Source: Bacteroidota bacterium
GTDB lineage: Bacteria; Bacteroidota; Ignavibacteria; OLB7
DNA: 64,000 nt
NCBI GenBank assembly: GCA_018266795.1
Contig: JAFDZV010000006.1
Location: 124,001-188,000, forward strand
Direction of reading: 5' to 3'
Shown: in pieces, positions 17,499-25,077 of the stretch
How the letters are laid out: each line of letters starts with the position of its first letter
Position numbering within the stretch: position 1 is the stretch's first letter
Made by a program: the position numbers and the translations under genes
Notes under the pieces: generated by a model
Databases searched by the model: none
Seen by the model: only the letters and a program-made list of their open reading frames with translations
What the model was told of the DNA's origin: nothing

Positions 17499-18395
17499 TC
17501 ACTCGCCGGCGCGCACAGCATTCTTCCCTGCAAGCCCGAGCGTCCGCGCCCGAAGCTTCACCGCGAGCGCAGTCCGGTCCAGCCGCTTTCCGATATCGGC
17601 GTACGTCATGTGCGGCATCAACCGCTGCAGTTCCTCGTCATCGCTCGCCGTCCAGGGTCGGGAGGTGGGGCGGGCGCGATGGCCGCTCTTCCTCGCTATG
17701 CAGATGATGGCGCTCAGTCCCACGCCGAGTTCGCGCGCCAGAGCCGCGTAGCTTTTCACACCGACGTTCTCCGCCACATACTGCTCCTGGGCAGGCGTCA
17801 GGCGCACGATGCGTTGGGACAATCCCAGGCGCCCGGCTTTCAGCTCGACTGCGTCGATCGAGCGCCCGATCGCACGGGCAAGCTCCGCATTGCTCATGCT
17901 GTCGTAGTGAGCACTCAGATACGCCAGCTCGTCCGATGTCCACGGTGCCGAACCGGAGTCGTTCAGCCCCAGCTTTCTGATCCGATGCCGAACGCTCTGC
18001 TCGGAGCGATTCAAACGCTTGGCAAGCTGGCTCGCCGTCAGCTTCTGGTATTGCAGGCGCAGGAGGGCTTCCTCCTTGTGCGTCCATGGGCGGATCGCAA
18101 GCGAGCGGATACCCAGGGCCGCGGCCCGTTCGTTGACGCCCCCCTTCGGACGCCCCAGCTTCTCGGCAACGTAACGCGCGCCTTCACGAGGGTAATGCTT
18201 CCGCAGAAATGCGTCCTCGTCGGCGGTCCAGAACGGCGCCTTCGGCAGCGCCGGCAGGGAGCCCGGCCGTTTCTGCCGGCTCCCGGAACTCCGCGCCGCC
18301 GGCGCGGGTGCAACCGTTTCCGAAGTGGCCGGCAACAGTGCGGCGAGTTCCGAGGCTCGTATCAGTCTGGGTTCAGCGCGCTTGGTTGTTCTCAT
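17499..18395 (-). CDS. Five-repeat Myb/SANT-like helix-turn-helix protein
   Basis: A 298-residue, strongly basic protein made almost entirely of five tandem units of about 46-48 residues. Each unit runs W-T-x-x-(D/E)-E-x-x-L, then (H/Q)Y, then an (I/L)A-x-x-L-x-R-x-x-x-A/S-V helix and a closing LGL or LGI. Units begin at PFWTADED, RPWTHKEE, APWTSDEL, VRLTPAQE (degenerate, Trp replaced by Leu) and RPWTASDD. The spacing and the second-helix pattern ('AxxLxRsxxxVxxRaxxLGL') match Myb/SANT or SANT-like winged repeats, which bind DNA as arrays. The first 75 residues are a Pro/Ala/Arg linker. The start MRTTKRAEP at 18395 is preferred over an upstream in-frame start at 18470. No partner gene is adjacent; a role in transcription or nucleoid binding is inferred. 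Confidence 0.72.
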   Translation of the reverse strand: MRTTKRAEPRLIRASELAALLPATSETVAPAPAARSSGSRQKRPGSLPALPKAPFWTADEDAFLRKHYPREGARYVAEKLGRPKGGVNERAAALGIRSLAIRPWTHKEEALLRLQYQKLTASQLAKRLNRSEQSVRHRIRKLGLNDSGSAPWTSDELAYLSAHYDSMSNAELARAIGRSIDAVELKAGRLGLSQRIVRLTPAQEQYVAENVGVKSYAALARELGVGLSAIICIARKSGHRARPTSRPWTASDDEELQRLMPHMTYADIGKRLDRTALAVKLRARTLGLAGKNAVRAGE

Positions 18396-18613
18396 GTATG
18401 CGTGGTATCCATATCCCTGAATCGTGTGCCCGGACACTCTGTGCGATCCGCGGAGAACACACGTCGTCATCGCAAATACACCCCGATGTCACCAGGGCGT
18501 AGGCGGCAATGGCTCACCGGCTCTCGTCGCGCGGAACGGCTTCGATGGAGGCGCGATGAGCGGATTTCCGCGGGGAGCGCCGTGAAGATCCCGGCACGGA
18601 TGGCTGCTCGACG

Positions 18614-19222
18614 TTACCGAAGAACCACCGGGAAGACGGCGTCGAAGTCGCTTTGATACGGAGCGAGTGCGCCATCCTTCGGCCGAGCGGCATCGCTGTA
18701 GTGCCCGAGTTGAACTCGCAGCGCAGCACTGCCGGCCCCTCCCTGCGTCACCGCGATGAAGGTGGCCACGCCAAGGGGTAGGTTCTTCGTGTCGCGGTCC
18801 GTGACCGTGATCGTGGTGCGCCCTGCGTCAGGCCCGTCGAGCGTATAGAATATCTGGTGCTTCGTTCCAAGCCGTCGGTACGTGGGTGTGAGATCCAGCA
18901 CGGTATCCGTGGTTCGCCCGGAAAGCCTGCCGCGGAATTGAAAGGTGAGCTGGCCCGTGTAGTTCACCCCCGATGCAGGCCGCAGCGTATCGATGGTAGC
19001 CGGACCGCTTCCGCTGCCATCGGGATCGTCGTAGACGGCAACCACGGAGTCCGCAGGGTAGGCGATGTTCGTCAGGGTCAGGATCACATGGTTCGGCGCC
19101 AGCGTCTCGAGCGTATCGCTCGATGTTGGATTCGTGGTCGTGTCCTTGCAGCCGGGAACGCCAAGCATGGAAAGAACTGCGATGCCAAAGAGGATCGGCC
19201 CGACGATGATTCGGAGTGACAT
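18614..19222 (-). CDS. Predicted lipoprotein of unknown function
   Basis: A 202-residue protein with a signal of lipoprotein type: hydrophobic FGIAVLSMLGV followed by PGC, Cys25 being the likely lipidation site, then a Thr/Ser-rich tether (KDTTTNPTSSDT). The mature part is Asp/Thr-rich and predicted all-beta (PNHVILTLTNIAYPADSVVAVYDDPDGSG, QLTFQFRGRLSGRTTDTVLDLTPTYRR). No enzymatic motif is visible. Bacteroidota often export such lipoproteins to the outer membrane or cell surface. Expression is divergent from the TlpA-like gene, the two starts being 255 bases apart; no promoter is obvious between them. Confidence 0.65.
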   Translation of the reverse strand: MSLRIIVGPILFGIAVLSMLGVPGCKDTTTNPTSSDTLETLAPNHVILTLTNIAYPADSVVAVYDDPDGSGSGPATIDTLRPASGVNYTGQLTFQFRGRLSGRTTDTVLDLTPTYRRLGTKHQIFYTLDGPDAGRTTITVTDRDTKNLPLGVATFIAVTQGGAGSAALRVQLGHYSDAARPKDGALAPYQSDFDAVFPVVLR

Positions 19223-19477
19223 GCTGATCGATTACGTGAACGTTGAACTGTTGCCGGAACGGATGCGTGCCCGCCAGGGCATGGGGAGCGCATGCCGGCA
19301 TTGGCACGCGGAAATCGGCACGGGCGCCGAAGATAGACTCCGCACAGCCCGGCTGCAATGGCGGCTGGCACCTTTGCCGGGATTTCCGTAGTGTAGCGGG
19401 CATTCAATGCCGGCCCGAGACGAAGTGCGTTGCAATGTACAAACCGTCCCCGGCCATTCCATCATGGACACATGATC

Positions 19478-21133
19478 ATGAAGAAGTTCGTCACATCCTC
19501 CCTGCTTCTCCTCGTTGCCTGTTCAACGCTGCACGCAGCCGGGACGGTCTTCAGCGGCAAGCTGCTCGGCTACGACAATCGCCCGATGGCCCGGGCCGAA
19601 GTTCATCTTGCGACGGGCGAGCAGCAGTCACCGTTTACCTCTGCACGCGCGGACTCCGACGGAACGTATCTGGTGGAGACCGATCGCACCGGACTGATCT
19701 ATGTGCAGTTCAGCGGCGTTGATCATGCCTCCTACACGATGCCGATCATGGTGACCCAGCCGCACGAGATCAATATCGATGTGGTGCTCGGGACACACAT
19801 CTTCGGCACGGACTTCGCCGCCGTGACGATCATCGGCGACTTCAACGACTTTGCCTTTCGGAGCGGCAGGCCGCTAGGCAAACAGAAGGACGGGACCTAT
19901 TCGATCACGATGCCGGCGTCCGGCGAATCGTTCTCCTATCAACTCGTGTTCCCCGGCGACGGCACGGCCGCGGGAGGGAGCTTCAGCGCCAACGGAACAA
20001 CCAGCGAACGATTCGCATCGGACCAGCAGGGCGACTACCGCTCAGTAGTGACGCCGGCCAACGGATCGGTAACAATCACCTTCAATCCGGCAAAGCTTCC
20101 GCCGCAGGGCCTTCCCCCGTCGGCCAAGATCTACGATCGTTCGGTAGAACATGTCAGCTCGTTGATTCAGGATATCGGCAAGCGCGAGCAGCGATTGAGT
20201 GAATACCTGCAGGCACAGCTGGCGCGCGGCGAGACGCCGTCGCCCGAGAGTCTCGACTGGAGCGGCGAGGCGCACGCAATTGCCATGCGCGCCACCAGGG
20301 CGCCCGATCACGAGATGCGGCGAGCACTCCTGTACAGCTATCTGACGCTCGCACGGCTTGGTTACCGTCAGCTCGACACGGAGCTCGTGCGGCTTGCGCT
20401 CGCGGAACTGGGCCCGACTTCTCCCTACTGGTCCGTGCAGCCGGGCGTGTTGAGCGCCGTGATTTCGAGCGTCGGCACCAACGAGAGCAACGAGGCATTC
20501 CGCTGGCGATTGATCCGCGAGCATCCGGATGCCATGGTCCGGGTGGAGGAGATCGTCGCGACGCTTCACTCCATCTCCGCCCTGAACGAACCGGAGCGCT
20601 ATCGCTCCTACTACAACTATCTCGCAACATCCTTCCCGGATAATCGCGAGGCAGGCTACGCGCGCTCCGAGTTCGACCCGGACAGGAAGATCCAGATCGG
20701 CCGCGCAATCCCTCCCTTCTCCCTGGTTTCGATCGACGACGGAAAGGCGATCAGCAACGAGACGATGAAGGGAACGCTTTACTTGATTGACTTCTGGGCG
20801 ACGTGGTGCGGCCCATGCGTGGGGGAGATGCCGAACCTGCATGCCGCATACGACAGGTATCACGCGAAGGGATTCGAGATCGTCAGCATCTCATTCGACC
20901 GGAGTGTTGACGATGTCGCGAAGTTCCGGCGGAAGAAGTGGAAGATGCCGTGGAAGCACGGCTTTGCCGAGGGTGCGTTCGGCGGAGCGCTTGGAAAGGA
21001 ATTCGAAGTCGTAGGGATACCGAAACCGATCCTCGTGGATGCTGCCGGCACCATCGTTGCCACCGAGAACGATCTGCGGGGCGAGAACCTGGAGAAGACT
21101 CTCGCACGCATCCTTGGAGCGAAGGCAAACTAG
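19478..21133 (+). CDS. TlpA-family periplasmic thiol-disulfide oxidoreductase with N-terminal carbohydrate-binding-like segment
   Basis: A 551-residue exported protein. Residues 1-20 are a signal peptide (KKFVTSSLLLLVACSTLHAA). Residues 22-105 resemble a carboxypeptidase-regulatory or Cna-B-like beta sandwich (GTVFSGKLLGYDNRPMARAEVHL). The next stretch (AAVTIIGDFNDFAFRSGRPLGKQKDGTYSITMPA) resembles an E-set/AMPK-type glycogen-binding module. The middle is helical. The last 140 residues form a TlpA/ResA thioredoxin fold with active site DFWATWCGPCVGEM (CxxC near residues 443-446), the cis-Pro region VVGIPKPILVDAAGTIV, and the usual central insert. Such proteins reduce periplasmic disulfides, for instance in cytochrome c maturation; no ccm genes are nearby. 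Two closely spaced ATGs (19472, 19478) are possible. Confidence 0.8.
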   Translation: MKKFVTSSLLLLVACSTLHAAGTVFSGKLLGYDNRPMARAEVHLATGEQQSPFTSARADSDGTYLVETDRTGLIYVQFSGVDHASYTMPIMVTQPHEINIDVVLGTHIFGTDFAAVTIIGDFNDFAFRSGRPLGKQKDGTYSITMPASGESFSYQLVFPGDGTAAGGSFSANGTTSERFASDQQGDYRSVVTPANGSVTITFNPAKLPPQGLPPSAKIYDRSVEHVSSLIQDIGKREQRLSEYLQAQLARGETPSPESLDWSGEAHAIAMRATRAPDHEMRRALLYSYLTLARLGYRQLDTELVRLALAELGPTSPYWSVQPGVLSAVISSVGTNESNEAFRWRLIREHPDAMVRVEEIVATLHSISALNEPERYRSYYNYLATSFPDNREAGYARSEFDPDRKIQIGRAIPPFSLVSIDDGKAISNETMKGTLYLIDFWATWCGPCVGEMPNLHAAYDRYHAKGFEIVSISFDRSVDDVAKFRRKKWKMPWKHGFAEGAFGGALGKEFEVVGIPKPILVDAAGTIVATENDLRGENLEKTLARILGAKAN

Positions 21134-21277
21134 GGCGACGGCCAGCCCGGCTCATCACGGCGGTTGAGAACCATGCTACGGACGCACCGGGCGGCGCGAG
21201 CAATGCGGGCACCGGGTAGAATCCGCCGCAGGGTATGCGCGCCGTTGCCGGCCTCCCCGCTCCGGCCTGATAACACG

Positions 21278-21316
21278 GCACCAGACCCCGGGAACTTCCG
21301 GACCGGGATCTGGTGC
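21278..21316. terminator. Inverted repeat between convergent genes (candidate bidirectional terminator)
   Basis: Arms of 14 bases at 21278-21291 and 21303-21316 pair with one mismatch (GCACCAGA..CCCGG against CCGGG..TCTGGTGC), with an 11-base loop. It sits between the convergent TlpA-like gene and the T9SS gene. Neither side has a T tract, so if it terminates it may need Rho. Confidence 0.4.
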
Positions 21317-21344
21317 TGCCGTCAACTGCAGCGCAATCGTTCGC

Positions 21345-22526
21345 CTACCGCACGTTTATCAGCCGATAGGTTCGTGCCTCGCCGTTGACCGAGAGTCGCG
21401 CATAGTACAATCCCACGGGAAGGCCTTCCGCATTGAACCGAACGTCGCGTGAGCCGGCCTCGAGCGGGCCGTCGATCAACACCGCAACCTCACGTCCCAG
21501 GCCGTCCACGATCGAGAGCCGCGCATCGGCAGCCCGCGCAAGCGCCACGTGCAGAGTGGTGGAACCGCTGAAGGGGTTCGGAGCCCCACCGATGGAGATG
21601 GCCGTTGCCGCGCCTCCCCGCTCATCGTGCGAGCCACCATCGTCCACTGCGCTCGGCCTGGGCTTCACCAGAATGATGCGCAGCATCGCCGTCTGCCCGT
21701 CGTTGGTATGGAACGTAATCGTGGCCACGCGATACGGCACCTCGGCGTTCCGCGAAACATAGATGTAGTCCACGAGCGTCGAGTCACCGGAGGCGAGGTC
21801 GCGCGGCACCGTTGGGCTGATCACGGCGAAGCTGTCGTCCGGCGTATCGGTTGCAGCGTCGATCAGCGTTACGGTAGTTGCACCGCAGGTAGTCAGGTCC
21901 AGCCGCTTCTCCCCTTCCATCGCAGCGCGATACGTATCGCCGACTGCCAGGGTATCGATGATGGTGACGGAATCCTTCACCACGCCGCGGTCGTACGTAA
22001 TCGAGCTGAAGTGGAGCGAGTCGGCATATCGAATGGTATCGGTGAGGGAGCTCAGGAAGCCGAATCCCGAAGGCCCTCCGATCGCATGAAATGTCAGCGA
22101 ACACTGCGTGGTATAGGCACCCGTGCTGTCGTGATAGTAGATGGTGACCGCGAGATGCTTGTCGCCGGCAGACTTCGGGGTGAAGAAGAAGCTGTTGAAG
22201 AAAACATCGCCGGGGTTGAGCACCTTTTCGTTGATGTACTTCCAGAGAACCGGGTTCAGGTAACGAACATCCGATCCCACGATGAAGTTCGCGTAGAAGT
22301 CCGTGGTATCGCCGGCCGCAAGTGCGGAATCCACGGTGATCACGGTGGAGCCGTGATTGATGAGATCGAACGGAACCGAGAGTTCATCCCCCTGGGGAGT
22401 GGCGTCGCAGAATACGAACGGCTGGTGCCGTTCGTACGAGGGGACTATCAACTGGGCGCGCGCAGGAACTGCGGCCAGCGCCGCGATCGAGAGCAGCAGT
22501 ACTACGATAGCTGTGTTCTTCTGCAT
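21345..22526 (-). CDS. Secreted protein with T9SS C-terminal sorting domain
   Basis: A 393-residue protein. It has a signal peptide (MQKNTAIVVLLLSIAALAAVPARA, cleaved before Gln), then an all-beta body beginning LIVPSYERHQPFVFCDATPQGDELSVPFDLINHGSTVITVDSAL, which reads like one or two ASH/choice-of-anchor modules. The last 80 residues are a T9SS sorting domain with the NPFSGSTTLHVAL motif, then LSIVDGLGREVAVLIDG, then GLPVGLYYARLSVNG. It should be exported through the outer membrane by T9SS. Function unknown; short anchor-D proteins of this kind may be surface or matrix proteins. It is divergent from nfo (145-base gap). An AAAGATA sequence at 22586-22592 (reads TATCTTT on the minus strand) is a weak promoter candidate. 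Confidence 0.75.
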   Translation of the reverse strand: MQKNTAIVVLLLSIAALAAVPARAQLIVPSYERHQPFVFCDATPQGDELSVPFDLINHGSTVITVDSALAAGDTTDFYANFIVGSDVRYLNPVLWKYINEKVLNPGDVFFNSFFFTPKSAGDKHLAVTIYYHDSTGAYTTQCSLTFHAIGGPSGFGFLSSLTDTIRYADSLHFSSITYDRGVVKDSVTIIDTLAVGDTYRAAMEGEKRLDLTTCGATTVTLIDAATDTPDDSFAVISPTVPRDLASGDSTLVDYIYVSRNAEVPYRVATITFHTNDGQTAMLRIILVKPRPSAVDDGGSHDERGGAATAISIGGAPNPFSGSTTLHVALARAADARLSIVDGLGREVAVLIDGPLEAGSRDVRFNAEGLPVGLYYARLSVNGEARTYRLINVR

Positions 22527-22670
22527 GTGCATTGCCTGGTCAATGAGTGATCCGCATCATCGATGGCTGGACCCATGTATGTACGGAAAGATAGCGAGGG
22601 AAAGGGTCAGCATGCATACCGGCCCTCCTGGAACCATTGCGTAACCCATAACCGCTGGATATGTTACGGC

Positions 22671-23537
22671 ATGCTAGGTGCTCATACATCGATAGCCGGA
22701 GGCCTTCACCGTGCGATCTCCCGCTCCCGGGTCTTCAACGGAACCGCACTCCAGATATTCTCGAAGAACAACAACCGATGGAGCGCGCCCGATTTCACAC
22801 GGGAGCAACTCGCGGAATGGCACGCGGCCGCGAAGGACTTTCCTCTCGCGGCAATCGCCATCCACGATTCCTACCTCATCAACCTCTGCTCGCCGAACGA
22901 TGAGACATTTGCCCGATCGCTCGATGCATTCGTGGACGAGCACCGGCGTGCCGAGCAGCTCGGCATTCGGCTTCTCAATTTCCATCCCGGTGCGGCCTGC
23001 GGCCGGCCGGCCGGGCAGGCGTTGGACCTGGTGGCGCGGCAGATCAATCGCGCGCACAGCGCAACGCGCGCGAGCAACACGATGTCCGTGATCGAGACCA
23101 CGGCCGGCCAGGGTTCCACGCTCGGCTGGCGCTTCGAGGAGATCGCCGCCATCATCCGGCAGATCGACGACGCGAGCCGCATCGGCGTCTGCCTCGATAC
23201 CTGCCACGTCTTCGCGGCAGGCTACGACATCAGCACCGAAACGGGTTACACGGAGACGATGCAGCAGTTCGAGGAGGTCATCGGGCTGCGCCATCTGGTG
23301 CTCTTTCATCTCAACGATTCCAAGGCAACGCTTGGATCGCGCGTGGATCGTCATGAACATATCGGTCGCGGCCGGATTGGCGAGACAGCGTTCCGCATGG
23401 TGATGGCCGACAGGCGATTCGCCTCGGTGCCGAAAGTGATCGAGACGCCGAAGGGACCGGACCTTCGCGAGGATATCGAAAACATCACGTTGCTGCGCAG
23501 CTTCATCCCGAAGGATATGCAGACGGCAGGCGCGTGA
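22671..23537 (+). CDS. nfo: Endonuclease IV (AP endonuclease)
   Basis: A 288-residue member of the xylose-isomerase-like AP endonuclease 2 family, which cleaves the DNA backbone 5-prime of abasic sites in base excision repair. Family features in order: MLGAHTSIAGGLHRAI at the start; ALQIFSKNNNRW; AIHDSYLINL; LNFHPGAA with a metal His; SVIETTAGQGSTLGWRFEEI with the metal Glu; GVCLDTCHVFAAGYD with Asp and His ligands; LFHLNDSKATLGSRVDRHEHIGRGRIG with His/Asp ligands; VIETP near the end. All zinc ligands seem intact. The start at 22671 matches the conserved MLGAH start; the frame is open further upstream to 22563, but that part is not conserved. Confidence 0.93.
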   Translation: MLGAHTSIAGGLHRAISRSRVFNGTALQIFSKNNNRWSAPDFTREQLAEWHAAAKDFPLAAIAIHDSYLINLCSPNDETFARSLDAFVDEHRRAEQLGIRLLNFHPGAACGRPAGQALDLVARQINRAHSATRASNTMSVIETTAGQGSTLGWRFEEIAAIIRQIDDASRIGVCLDTCHVFAAGYDISTETGYTETMQQFEEVIGLRHLVLFHLNDSKATLGSRVDRHEHIGRGRIGETAFRMVMADRRFASVPKVIETPKGPDLREDIENITLLRSFIPKDMQTAGA

Positions 23538-23567
23538 ACGAGATCTGGAACAGAATGCACGTCACCC

Positions 23568-24290
23568 ATGGATGATCAGGACTACAACTTCCACCCGGCC
23601 GACCGGGCGAACGAAGGCAACGCTGCAGGCAGCCCTGCAGGCAGCCCTGAACGGCAGGATGGTCCGGTGCCGCGCGAAGGTCCGGAGCAGAAGGCAGGCG
23701 GGCCGCAGAGCGATGAGCAAACGTCCGTCGAACGTCGGGCCGCCGAGGCGGCCAGGGATGAACTCCGCATGAAGCTGCAGCAGGAGCGCGCGCTGCTCAA
23801 CGAGCTCCGCTTGAAGCGGCTGCAGCGAACAGCGGAGTACGCCCTTCTCATCTCGATGCACCTCTTCTTTCTCCTCGCTTTTCGAAGCTTCTATCGCTGG
23901 TGGATGGCGTTGTTGCTCGCGGCCGCTACGTTCGGCATGAACTTCCGGCTCACGCAGTTTCGTGAAGAGCGGCGCACGTCATCCCCCGGGAACCGAAAGC
24001 GTATCATGGCCGACGCATTCGAATCGGTTCTCTTTCTCGTCTTCATCGCGGTTCTCTCCGCCGGAGGTCTTCTTCAGCATCTGCTTGATGTTACGGACCA
24101 GGAGTATCTGGCCTATGTCTCGGCGCTGCTGACGGGAGTCTTCCTTGCGGGCCTCGTCGGGGAGATCTACTGGCAGGCCCGGCACTTCAGCCCGCTCGAT
24201 CGGGAGCGGCGGCACAACTATATCGCGAACCTCAGGCGCACGATCGTTCTCCCCTACACCATCTCCCGCCGGAAACATGAGATTCGGTAG
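23568..24290 (+). CDS. Predicted membrane protein with N-terminal coiled coil
   Basis: A 240-residue protein of unknown family. The first 50 residues are polar and disordered (Gly/Pro/Gln/Glu-rich). Residues about 55-85 form a charged coiled coil (RRAAEAARDELRMKLQQERALLNELRLK). Four hydrophobic segments follow at about 88-105, 109-127, 149-170 and 178-201, implying an integral inner-membrane protein with four helices and a basic C-terminal tail (SRRKHEIR). It starts 30 bases after nfo on the same strand and may be co-transcribed with it. A heptad repeat tract begins 17 bases after its stop. Confidence 0.65.
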   Translation: MDDQDYNFHPADRANEGNAAGSPAGSPERQDGPVPREGPEQKAGGPQSDEQTSVERRAAEAARDELRMKLQQERALLNELRLKRLQRTAEYALLISMHLFFLLAFRSFYRWWMALLLAAATFGMNFRLTQFREERRTSSPGNRKRIMADAFESVLFLVFIAVLSAGGLLQHLLDVTDQEYLAYVSALLTGVFLAGLVGEIYWQARHFSPLDRERRHNYIANLRRTIVLPYTISRRKHEIR

Positions 24291-24306
24291 GTGGAATTGG
24301 TGTAGG

Positions 24307-24405
24307 GTCAGTGGTCAGTGGTCAGTGGAAAAATAGATCTCGCCGCTCTTCGAACAACTGACAAATGACTACCAACCACTGACTACTGACTACCAACAAC
24401 TGACT
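24307..24405. repeat. Heptad repeat locus 1 (three GTCAGTG units plus complementary ACTGAC units)
   Basis: Three perfect copies of GTCAGTG at 24307-24327 are followed by GGAAAAAT, a short spacer and, from about 24353, a degenerate set of ACTGACn / ACTACCn units also spaced at 7 bp. The second set is complementary to the first, so the transcript could fold into an imperfect hairpin. The same arrangement recurs at 47553-47779 and 49346-49461. It lies between a membrane protein gene and gmhA. Confidence 0.75.
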
Positions 24406-24475
24406 GAGCGTTCCGCATTGTAGCCTCTTTGTAATCCCGAGTCACGATGCGCGTCCAGAACTTCCGCTTTCTCCC

Positions 24476-24483
24476 TATTTTTG
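24476..24483 (+). promoter_or_regulatory. Candidate -7 element for gmhA-dacB
   Basis: TATTTTTG is a perfect match to the Bacteroidota -7 consensus TAnnTTTG. It ends only 6 bases before the gmhA ATG, which would make the mRNA almost leaderless. No TTG is found at the expected upstream spacing of 19-21 bases, so this is tentative. Confidence 0.4.
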
Positions 24484-24489
24484 TTGCTT

Positions 24490-25077
24490 ATGAGTATAGA
24501 GGATTTCTACGTTCAATCATTGCGCGAGAGCGCCGAAGTAAAGGAACGAAGCATCGAGGCATGCCGTGCCGCGACGCTTCGCGCCATCGAAGTCATCAGT
24601 GAGGCCTACCGCAACGGCGGCAAGGTTCTGTTCTGCGGCAACGGCGGCAGCGCGGCGGATTGCCAGCATCTGGCAACGGAGCTGATGATCCGGCTCAACC
24701 ATGACATTCAGCGCCCAGCGCTCGGTGCCGTATCGCTTGCTACCGACCCCTCCAACATGACGGCGGGCGGCAACGACATCGGCTTCGACAACGTGTTTGC
24801 GCGCAACGTGGAAGGGCTTGGCAGGGCGGGCGACGTGCTGGTCGGCATCTCCACCAGCGGCCGCTCCCGCAACGTGATGGCGGCGGTTCAGACTGCTCGC
24901 ACCATTGGCATGCATACCATCTGCCTGCTCGGCGGCGATGGAGGGGTGTTGAAGGACGCATGCGATGTCCCCATCATCGTTCCCTCCACGGACACCCAGC
25001 GCATTCAGGAAACCCACATCGTGCTCGGCCACATCATCTGTGGCTCGGTGGAACACACTCTCTACGGCAACACATGA
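24490..25077 (+). CDS. gmhA: Phosphoheptose isomerase (sedoheptulose 7-phosphate isomerase)
   Basis: A 195-residue SIS-domain enzyme converting sedoheptulose 7-phosphate to D-glycero-D-manno-heptose 7-phosphate, the first step of ADP-heptose synthesis for the LPS inner core. Visible features: VLFCGNGGSAADCQHLATELMIR (phosphate-binding loop with Ser and the metal/active His-Glu pair), ALGAVSLATDPSNMTAGGND, VLVGISTSGRSRNVMAA, TICLLGGDGGVLKDACDVPIIVPSTDTQRIQETHIVLGHIICGSVE. Length is normal for GmhA. Its stop codon overlaps the dacB start by 4 bases (ATGA), so the two are translationally coupled. An upstream in-frame TTG at 24481 is possible but would lie inside the promoter-like sequence. Other heptose genes (hldE, gmhB) are not in the window. 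Confidence 0.92.
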   Translation: MSIEDFYVQSLRESAEVKERSIEACRAATLRAIEVISEAYRNGGKVLFCGNGGSAADCQHLATELMIRLNHDIQRPALGAVSLATDPSNMTAGGNDIGFDNVFARNVEGLGRAGDVLVGISTSGRSRNVMAAVQTARTIGMHTICLLGGDGGVLKDACDVPIIVPSTDTQRIQETHIVLGHIICGSVEHTLYGNT

